Source: JAIBJN01 sp963839745 (lineage in GTDB: Bacteria > Actinomycetota > Thermoleophilia > Gaiellales > Gaiellaceae). From it: DNA of 64,000 nt. Position numbers and translations under genes: made by a program. The stretch lies in NCBI GenBank assembly GCA_963839745.1, contig CAWIWC010000017.1:124001-188000 (forward strand). The letters are read 5' to 3'. The notes beneath the pieces were generated by a model. That model was not told the DNA's origin. It worked only from the letters and a program-made list of their open reading frames with translations, and searched no databases. Shown one piece after another: positions 53,218 to 60,035 of the stretch. Each line of letters opens with the position of its first letter. Within the stretch, counting starts at the first letter, position 1.

Positions 53218-54675
53218 TCAGTCGATCTTCATCCAAACCGTGTGCGAGCCAATCTCGAACGCGGCTCCCGGGTCTACCGGAGGGACAGGGTCGAGGTCGA
53301 TGTTTCCCTCGTCGTCGACGGTGAACGTCCACGTGGTCGTGTAGTCGTCGACGGGCTCGAGGATGATCCGGTTCCCGTCCACCGAGTAGCTCCCGGTGAA
53401 TCCGCCGTTGGCGTGGAATTGCCCATCTTTCAGGATCCAGGTGCCCGTCCGTGGGAACCCGCTCAGATCGGGCTCGCCGGCCTTCCGAGCGTCCTCCTTG
53501 GTGAGCACGAAGCGGTAGGTCCCGTTCAGGTACGCGGGCGCCGTCCCCGTGCCACCGGCGGCTTGCTCCGGGGCCGTGCCGGTGCAGCCCGAGGGAATGG
53601 CGAGCTCCGGGTCCGGCGGGGTGGACTGCTTGAGCGTTCTGATCCGTTCGATGAACGCCTTCGTTTCCGGATGCTGGTCGAGTTTCGCATAGGTGGGGGC
53701 AAAGGCCGCTTCGAGCGCCGCGAGGTCAGTGTCGGAGGCTTCCGCGAAGCGCGCACCTGCCCTACAGGAGTCGACGAGCGCCTCGGCGTCCGTGTCCGCA
53801 AGGGAGGACGAGCGGGCCGCGTCGCGAGCCGCGTCCTCCAGCCATCCGCGCTGCTCGGCGCTCAACGCTTCCAGGCGTGCCGGGTTCGCGAGGAGGACAT
53901 CCATCTGCGGCCACAAGGTCACGTTGGTGGTCACGTAGGGCGCTAGATATGCCAGCGCGGTGTTGTGCTGGTGGATCCAGATGCTCGTCTCGAATCCGTC
54001 GATCGTTCCGTTCTCGAGCCCCTCATCCCGCTCCTTCCCGAAGATCTGCTCGGGCGTAGCTCCGAGCGCGCGGATCGCCTCGGTCTGGCTGTTCGACGTC
54101 AAGGTGCCGAAGGTGATCCCCTGCCAGTCCGCCGGGCCGAGAATGGGTCCGGTCACCCCGACCGGCTTCCGAAGGCCGTCGGGGAGGACACCGAGCCCGA
54201 CCACGCCGAGATCCTCGAGCCCGTCCAGCATCTGCTCCGTCATGCCGCTCTCGATCACGGCGCTTTCGAGCGCGTAGCTGTCGACCAGCATGGGGGCGGT
54301 CAGCGCCTGGAAGCTCTTGACGTCCAGCGTGTCGAAGACGCGTGTCCCGACCCAGCCGAGATCGATCTCGCCGGCGGAGACATCGCTCACGACCTGCTGC
54401 TCGGCGTCCGGCGCAGAGTCCCCCCACTCGTCGACGGCCTCGATGCGGAGCTCGCCGCCCGAGAGCTCTTCGACCCGATCGACGAAGTCGACAACGGCGG
54501 GCGCGAAGTCGAGCTGACCATTCGTGTTGGCGAGTCGCAGGACGACCGGCTCACCCGATCCTCCCGCCTTGTCCTCACTGCCGGCGCTACCGCCGCTGCA
54601 GCCGGCCGTTGCAAGCACTGCAATTGCGGCAACGCCGAAAGCCGCGAGCCATCTTCGACTCTTCATAGCGTCCAT
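53218..54675 (-). CDS. TRAP-type (DctP) solute-binding lipoprotein with C-terminal beta domain
   Basis: A 485-residue lipoprotein. Lipobox LATAGCS (Cys26), DctP domain about 44-350 (LRLANTNGQLDFAPAVVDFVDRVEELSGG, LTAPMLVDSY, GKPVGVTGP-like RKPVGVTGPILGPADWQG, GFETSIWIHQHN), then a linker and a ~105-residue beta domain (TYRFVLTKEDARKAG, GTWILKDGQFHANGGFTGSY, GNRIILEPVDD). No DctQ/DctM permease nearby, so it may serve sensing. ATG at 54675 after AGGAG. Confidence 0.82.
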   Translation of the reverse strand: MDAMKSRRWLAAFGVAAIAVLATAGCSGGSAGSEDKAGGSGEPVVLRLANTNGQLDFAPAVVDFVDRVEELSGGELRIEAVDEWGDSAPDAEQQVVSDVSAGEIDLGWVGTRVFDTLDVKSFQALTAPMLVDSYALESAVIESGMTEQMLDGLEDLGVVGLGVLPDGLRKPVGVTGPILGPADWQGITFGTLTSNSQTEAIRALGATPEQIFGKERDEGLENGTIDGFETSIWIHQHNTALAYLAPYVTTNVTLWPQMDVLLANPARLEALSAEQRGWLEDAARDAARSSSLADTDAEALVDSCRAGARFAEASDTDLAALEAAFAPTYAKLDQHPETKAFIERIRTLKQSTPPDPELAIPSGCTGTAPEQAAGGTGTAPAYLNGTYRFVLTKEDARKAGEPDLSGFPRTGTWILKDGQFHANGGFTGSYSVDGNRIILEPVDDYTTTWTFTVDDEGNIDLDPVPPVDPGAAFEIGSHTVWMKID

Positions 54676-54706
54676 GGTCTCACTCCTTTCGCGGAAGTTC
54701 GAGACC

Positions 54707-54721
54707 ACGCTACGAGCGGCC
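54707..54721 (-). promoter_or_regulatory. Shared promoter motif, copy 2 (binding-lipoprotein gene)
   Basis: Identical 15 bases to 51082-51096, with TAGCGT read leftward as the -10 box; gives a leader of about 25 bases with AGGAG. Confidence 0.5.
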
Positions 54722-54755
54722 AGAGCCGAGTACATCGTGGCTGCCCCGAGAGCTG

Positions 54756-54779
54756 GATTGTGGCCAGCACCAATGCGCC
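54756..54779. repeat. Shared intergenic motif, copy 2
   Basis: 21 of 24 bases match 51164-51187. Lies between the divergent lipoprotein and HK2 genes, 27 bases before the HK2 start. Confidence 0.5.
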
Positions 54780-54806
54780 CGTCGTGAGCCGTGCCACAAT
54801 CGGGCC

Positions 54807-56568
54807 GTGGCGCACGTCCCCGTCAACCCGGCGAACCTCGCTCGGCTCGCCGCCGGGGCACTCGCGCTCGCCTACGGCCTAGGCGCGGTTGCCGTCGCGC
54901 GCGGTCCGGGCGAGCTCACGACCTACGCCGGGCGCTCCGACCTCGCCGCCGCTGTTGCCGTCGCCGCGGGTCTTGCGCTCGTGGCGGCCGGCCTCGTCGT
55001 GTCCCTCGCCCGCCCGGCGGGGCGGGTCGGCGACCTGGCCCTGCTCGCAGGCGTTGTCTGGTTCGCGCCGTTTTGGGCCGGCTGGAAGGGCGGCCCGCCG
55101 CTCGTCCTGAGCCTCGGCACGCTTGCCGCCGGCTTCGTCTTCCCGCTTCTTCTCCACCTCGTTCTCGCGTACCCGAGCGGCCGGCTGCGCTCGAGAGGTG
55201 AGCGCGCGCTCGTCGGCGCCGTGTACCTCGAAGCTGCTCTCTCGGTGCTCGGCCGTGCGCTCTTCCGCGATCCCTTCTTCGATCCCAACTGCTGGGACAA
55301 CTGCACGGACAACGTCTTCCTCGTCCGTTCGCTCCCGCGGGTCGCGCGGGGCATCGAAGAGGCCGACCTCTGGTTCACCGCCGCGGCCGCACTGGTGTTC
55401 GCGGCGCTCTGCGTCTGGCGGCTCGCCTCGGCGACAGCCCCGGCCCGCCGGATCGTGTGGCCGGTCCTGGCGGGCGGACTCGGGCTCGCGGCCGCGACGA
55501 GCGCCCATTCGGCCGCGCTCGTTCGCACGCCGCTCGAGGACCCGGGTGACCCGACGTTCCTGGCCATCTTCGCCGCCGGGTGCGCGGCAGTCATCGTCAT
55601 CGGCCTCGGCCTTCCGTGGGGCCTCCTCCGTGCCCGAGTCCAGCGGCGATCCGTCGCCCGGATCGTCGCCGAGCTGGGCGAGGCGCCGCCTCCGGGCTCG
55701 CTCGAGTCGGCTCTCGCCAAAGCGATCGGCGATCCCGAGCTCCGAATCGCGTACTGGCTTCCGGCCACGGGGCGCTACGTCGACGGCGGCGGCCATCCGG
55801 TCGAGGAGCCCGTGGCCGCCTCCGGGCGCGCGGTCACCCCGCTCGTGCGCGGCGGCCGCCGAGTCGCCCTCGTCACGCACGCCGCCGCAGTCACCGAGCT
55901 CGAGCACGAGATGGGCGCCGCCGTCCGGCTCGCGCTCGAGAACGAGCGCCTGCAGGCGGAGGTCCTGGCCCAGCTCCAGGACCTCCGCGTCTCTCGCGCG
56001 CGCGTCGTCGAGACGGGAGATGCCGAGCGGCGCCGGCTCGAGCGCGACCTCCACGACGGCGCCCAGCAGCGGCTCCTCGCTCTCTCTTACGATCTGCGCC
56101 TCGCAGGGTCGGCGGCCGAGGCCGACGGCGACGTCGAGACGGCTTCGCTCATCGCGGAGGCGACCGGCGATGCGCAGGCCGCCCTCGGCGAGCTCCGAGA
56201 TCTCGCGCACGGCATCCACCCGGCGATCCTGACCGAGGCCGGGCTCGGTCCCGCGCTCGCGTCACTCGCCGAGACGGCATCGCTTGCGGTCGAGATCGAC
56301 GAGACGACCGGAGAGCGCTACCCGGCATCGGTCGAGACGGCGGCCTATCAGGTCGTCGCCGAGGCGATCGAGGACGCGGCGACAAGAGGCGGAACCTACG
56401 CGGCCGTCAGCGCGATCCGAGCCGGCGACCAGCTCGTGGTCGAGGTGGAGGACGACGGCTCGCAGCGCACCTCCACGCTGGTCCGCCTGGCCGATCGCGT
56501 CGGCGCGGTCGGCGGCACCCTTCGAGGTCGAGCCGACGACGCTGCGAGCGGAGATCCCATGCGCGTAG
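54807..56568 (+). pseudogene. Histidine kinase HK2 with degraded ATPase domain, frame-interrupted at its end
   Basis: NarL-group sensor of about 587 residues, paralogous to HK1. About eight N-terminal helices, a GAF-like region (IAYWLPATGRYVDGGGHP), then an intact H-box AERRRLERDLHDGAQQRLLAL with His416. The ATPase domain is eroded: the N-box is AYQVVAEAIEDAATRGGTYA (the expected Asn is Asp, with no KHA) and the G1 box is EVEDDGSQRTSTLVRLADRV. A surplus base near 56521-56523 joins it to the next gene; correct frame ends EVEPTTLRAEIPCA and TAG at 56568. Confidence 0.78.
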
Positions 56569-57211
56569 TCGTCGCGGACGACGTCATGCTCACCCGGCAG
56601 GGGATCGTCCGCCTGCTCCGGGAGGCGGACATCGATGTCGTCGCCGAGGCGGAAGACGCCGAGGCGCTCCTCCGCCACGTGCGCCTCGCACGGCCCGACG
56701 CGGCGATCGTCGACATCCGGATGCCGCCCACGCACACGGACGAGGGACTCGTCGCCGCCCAGACGATCCGGACGGAGCATCCTGCCGTCGGCGTCCTCGT
56801 CCTCTCGCAGTACGTCGAGCCGAGCTACGCCATGCGACTGATCGAGGAGCACCCAGAGAGAGTCGGTTACCTGCTCAAGGAGCGTGTCTTCGACGTCGCC
56901 GTCCTCGTCGACGCCCTCCGCCGGATCGACGACGGCGAGACCGTCGTCGATCCCGACGATCGTCTCCCGCCTCGTCGGCCGTCGCCGCCGGGAGGACCCA
57001 CTCTACCGATCTGACCGAGCGGGAGCGAGAGGTGCTGGGCCTCCTCGCCGAGGGCCTCTCGAACAAGGCGATCGCAGGACGCCTCTTCGTAACCGAGCGA
57101 ACTGTCGAGGCGCACGTGAAGCAGATCTTCCTCAAGCTGCACCTCAGCGCGAGCCCCGATTCGCACCGCCGGGTGCTCGCCGTGCTCGCCTACCTGCGGG
57201 CGGCTGTTTAG
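56559..57211 (+). pseudogene. NarL/FixJ response regulator, frame-interrupted
   Basis: Starts at ATG 56559 overlapping the HK2 stop. Receiver: MRVVVADDVMLTRQGIVRLL, DAAIVDIRMPP, YLLKERV. After VVDP the frame shifts twice (near 56952-56956 and 57001-57008), passing through TIVSRLVGRRRREDPL to the LuxR-type HTH: LTEREREVLGLLAEGLSNKAIA and TERTVEAHVKQIFLKLHL. Two single-base changes restore one typical NarL protein of about 216 residues. Probable partner of HK2. Confidence 0.8.
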
Positions 57212-57425
57212 GGGCGCCTCATGCGCGCGGACGACTCCATGACCACGCTTTCACCCTCGGGGAGCTCCACGAGGCCGCGCGTCCACGCGCGCGCCTCCTC
57301 GATGACCGCCGCAACTGTGCGCTCGACCTGCTCGCTGGGGACGCGGATCGAGTCTTGCCAGCGCTGGTAACGCTCGGCCAGTGGCCCGTTGCCCGGAGGA
57401 GCATGCGGAAATCCCGCTCTGCTAG
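57209..57425 (-). pseudogene. Possible gene remnant with coding character
   Basis: Leftward open frame of about 72 codons without ATG, GTG or TTG at a usable position: LAERYQRWQDSIRVPSEQV then VAAVIEEARAWTRGLVELPE and GESVVMESSARMRRP, stop. Codon third positions are GC-rich as in real genes. The LPEGE segment recalls DUF885-like peptidases, but the match is too short to name it. Closed upstream by a stop inside the kinase gene region. Confidence 0.35.
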
Positions 57426-57944
57426 ATGCGGCGCGTAACGATCATCGCGAGCGCGAGCGGGAACGGCAAGACGACGCTCGGACGTGAGCTCGCCGCGAGG
57501 CTCGGCGTGCCGTTCGTCGAACTGGACGCGCTCGTCCACGGGCCCGGCTGGGTCGAGACGCCGGACGAGGAGCTACGCGCGCGGGTGGAGCCGCTCCTCG
57601 CCGGTGAGGGATGGGTCGTCGACGGCACTTACCAGCGCAAGCTCGGCACGCTCGTCCTGGATGCGGCCGATACGGTCGTCTGGCTCGATTTGCCGATCCG
57701 TGTCTGGCTGCGGCGGCTCGTCCGGCGGACGATTCGGCGGATGGCGCGACGGGAAGAGCTCTGGAACGCAAACCGAGAGACGCTGCGGAACGCGTTTTGG
57801 GGCAGGGACTCGCTCTTTCTCTGGGCGCTGCGCACGCACGTCGCCCGCCGACGCTCGTGGCCGCATGAGCTCGCCGGCTACCCCGTGGTGCGGCTGCGCA
57901 CACCGGGCCAGGTGAGCAGCTTCCTCGAGCAGGCTGGCCGATAG
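57426..57944 (+). CDS. P-loop nucleoside/shikimate-kinase-like ATPase
   Basis: A 172-residue AAA-type kinase like FlaR/'topology modulation' proteins. Walker A ASASGNGKTTLGRELA, substrate region VPFVELDALVHGPGW, WVVDGTYQRKLG, Walker-B-like TVVWLDLPIRVWLRRLVRRT and a lid with many Arg (RRMARREELWN). Substrate unknown. Last gene of element 1. Confidence 0.78.
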   Translation: MRRVTIIASASGNGKTTLGRELAARLGVPFVELDALVHGPGWVETPDEELRARVEPLLAGEGWVVDGTYQRKLGTLVLDAADTVVWLDLPIRVWLRRLVRRTIRRMARREELWNANRETLRNAFWGRDSLFLWALRTHVARRRSWPHELAGYPVVRLRTPGQVSSFLEQAGR

Positions 57945-58137
57945 GAGGACGTCCGCCCGCACGAGCTCCGGAGGCGCATCGAGACAGAGGCTCCGAAGCC
58001 GCCGCGAACGTGACCGAGCCGAGATCAAGCGAGTCCTATGTCGGCCGCACGCATTCGTGGGCATCTGAACGCTGAGCCGGCGGTCTCCTGCCGCGACGTA
58101 CACTCGCCTTGCGATCCCTCCGTGAGCCGAGCGGCCG

Positions 58138-58227
58138 GAACCGGCTGTAGAGGCCTGCTGACGTGATGTCACGGTGATGACGTGATAGCGCAGCAGCCAC
58201 AAAATCCCTGCTCAGAGAAACTTCTTC
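58138..58227. repeat. Right-end repeat A, copy 1
   Basis: About 90 bases before core copy 2. Blocks shared with 62857-62946: GAACCGGCTGTAGAGGCC, GCGCAGCAGC, AAATCCCTGCTCAGAG and CTTC, in the same order and spacing (roughly 75% identical overall). Contains GTCACGGTGATGAC at 58168-58181, also found in both B copies. Confidence 0.7.
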
Positions 58228-58251
58228 CCACGCCATGGGGATGTAGAGACC
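58228..58251. repeat. Core repeat copy 2
   Basis: Exact copy of the 24-bp fabI 3' end (49613-49636), here with no fabI gene around it. Confidence 0.8.
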
Positions 58252-58433
58252 GTTCGCGGAACGTCGTCGAGGCGGCGGAAACGGTTTGTTCATGCGGTGC
58301 GCGGGTTGCCCGAGGCGGCTTGGGATGCACATTCACAGTGCGTGGTTAGCCACCGCTGCGTGCCCATTGTTGCGCTGCTTGGACGACTGGAGAGCCTGTT
58401 TGCCGCCCTGGTGGTGTCACGGTGATGACACGG
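58252..58433. repeat. Left-end repeat B, copy 2
   Basis: Second copy of the ~181-bp sequence that follows fabI. It ends with the motif GTCACGGTGATGAC (58416-58429). The region 57945-58585 otherwise holds no gene. Confidence 0.78.
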
Positions 58434-58585
58434 CTGGCCTGTCCGACTTCTCCATTCCGCCGGAGCTGTGTGTGGGTCAGGAGCCGCGGGCGGGGGGATC
58501 AAGCAGACGACCCTCACGGTCGAGGTACGGGCCTCGGCGCGGAGGAGGTCCCCGCAGGAACCTCCTCCACGTACCACGTCCGCGC

Positions 58586-59245
58586 TCAGTCGTCGGTCCG
58601 GACGACCAGCATCACGATCGAAGCGAGCACGATCCAGGCCATCCAGGCGAACATCCCGAGGAAGGCGATTGTTCCGAGGGACGCGATCCCGAGCGCGACG
58701 CCGAGCCAGCTGAGCCAGCCCGGGAGCCCGCCGCGCCTCGCGGCGAGCGACGCGGGAACCGCCATCACGGCCGCGCCGATCCCGGCGGCTCCGAGCAGAA
58801 ACCAGCCGATGTCGTCGAACCCGAGGTACGCCTCCGCCTGGGCGAGAGCCCGAGCCCGGTCTGTGGGCATGTCGTCGAGCGGCGCAGCCCAGACGATCCA
58901 GCAGAGCGCGAAGCACAGGGTGAACATGGTCCCGCCGATCAGCATGAGCGCCGACTCAGTCGATGTCGCCATGGTCCGAAGCCGGCTGTAGACGCCGGCA
59001 ACGAACGCGCCGGACAGCGCGATCGAGGCGACGGCGAAGAGCAGGATCGCGATCGTCCACGAGCCGTGCGAGGCTGCGTAGGCGACGACCTCGGCAGGTG
59101 TCTCGCCGGTATCCTCGCCGGCGGGCGTCGCGAATAGCGCGACGATCCCGCCGATGAGCGCGAGCCCTCCGAGCGGCGCCAGCAGCTTGGTCCAGCGCTG
59201 CCCGGAGATCGCGGGGCGCACCATCTGAGCAGTTGCGGTTGTCAT
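58586..59245 (-). CDS. Six-helix membrane protein
   Basis: A 219-residue integral membrane protein with six hydrophobic helices (LAPLGGLALIGGIVALF, GSWTIAILLFAVASIALSGAF, SALMLIGGTMFTLCFALCWIVW, IGWFLLGAAGIGAAVMAVPAS, WLGVALGIASLGTIAFLGMF, AWMAWIVLASIVMLVV). AAGGAGGAAATGC precedes the ATG. Resembles small DUF4386-type proteins, but this is not certain. Function unknown. Confidence 0.7.
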   Translation of the reverse strand: MTTATAQMVRPAISGQRWTKLLAPLGGLALIGGIVALFATPAGEDTGETPAEVVAYAASHGSWTIAILLFAVASIALSGAFVAGVYSRLRTMATSTESALMLIGGTMFTLCFALCWIVWAAPLDDMPTDRARALAQAEAYLGFDDIGWFLLGAAGIGAAVMAVPASLAARRGGLPGWLSWLGVALGIASLGTIAFLGMFAWMAWIVLASIVMLVVRTDD

Positions 59246-59362
59246 GCATTTCCTCCTTCTGTTGTCGTCTGGACGTAGTTCAGGCGAGGGCTAGGTGTCC
59301 ACTTCCCGACCGGATGGGCTGGCCGAGGAGACGGACGAGAGCGCGACGGGCGCGGCGCATTG

Positions 59363-59938
59363 CTAGATCCCGAGCGCCGGCGGGGCCGTGGGGGCCGCGG
59401 GCCGGTAGGTGGGGCGGTAGCCGAGGAGCTGGCCGAGCGGGGCGCCGAAGGCGAGCCCGAGCCGCTGCAGCCACGAGGGCGGGAACGGAAGCCGGACGTC
59501 GTCGAAGTGATGCCGGGCGATCACGGCGAGCCGCAGCGGGTTCGGCATCCCCTTCCGGTTGACCTTGCCGTCGGCTGCAAGCGCGAACATCGTCTCGATC
59601 AGCTGCTCGAAGCCGAGCGCAGGCCGCACCTCGCAGACGAAGTGCGCAGTCTCCTCGCCGACGTTGACGAACCGGTGCGGCGTCCCGGCCGGGACGTGCA
59701 CCCGGTCGCCCGGTCCCGCGACGAGCTTCTTCTTGCCGAGCCGGAACTCCAGCTCGCCGGCGAGGACCTCGAACTGCTCCTCCTGTTCCGGATGGACGTG
59801 CGCGGCGGCGACGGCGCCGTCGGGCTCGACGAACGCCTCGACGACGACGGCCTCGCCGTTCGTTTCTGCCGAGGTCTTGCGGAACACCAGCGTCTCGCCG
59901 GTGACCGGGTTCGTGATGGACTGGCCGGTGGTGATCAC
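59363..59938 (-). CDS. Cupin-domain protein
   Basis: A 191-residue protein. Residues 20-110 form a cupin: AAHVHPEQEEQFEVLAGELEF is motif 1 (His, His, Gln/Glu metal ligands) and PGDRVHVPAGTPHRFVN motif 2. About 75 helical residues follow and end in a Pro/Ala-rich tail. AAGGAGGAG fixes the GTG at 59938. Small-molecule binding or dioxygenase function is possible; no substrate evident. Confidence 0.8.
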   Translation of the reverse strand: MITTGQSITNPVTGETLVFRKTSAETNGEAVVVEAFVEPDGAVAAAHVHPEQEEQFEVLAGELEFRLGKKKLVAGPGDRVHVPAGTPHRFVNVGEETAHFVCEVRPALGFEQLIETMFALAADGKVNRKGMPNPLRLAVIARHHFDDVRLPFPPSWLQRLGLAFGAPLGQLLGYRPTYRPAAPTAPPALGI

Positions 59939-60035
59939 GTTCTCCTCCTTGCTCGACGTTTTCGAGTGGACGCGATCACTGTCGACCGGGCCGCTTAGGA
60001 TCTGCTCAAGATCGGCTTAAGGAGGGCCTTAAGGG

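Larger units (their letters stand above)
49637..58227. mobile_element. Putative element 1 of a tandem array at fabI
   Basis: 8.6-kb segment bounded by two identical 24-bp cores. It begins with repeat B and ends with repeat A (58138-58227). Cargo: TolB-like protein, receiver protein, two histidine kinases, a TRAP-type binding lipoprotein, a NarL-type regulator and a P-loop kinase. No recombinase gene inside, so mobilisation would need an enzyme from elsewhere. Inferred from repeat order only. Confidence 0.5.

Noticed and set aside
54807..57014. True hybrid kinase-regulator fusion of 735 residues
   Set aside because: The join arises only from a one-base shift; the normal frame gives a kinase stop at 56568 overlapping a separate regulator ATG at 56559.
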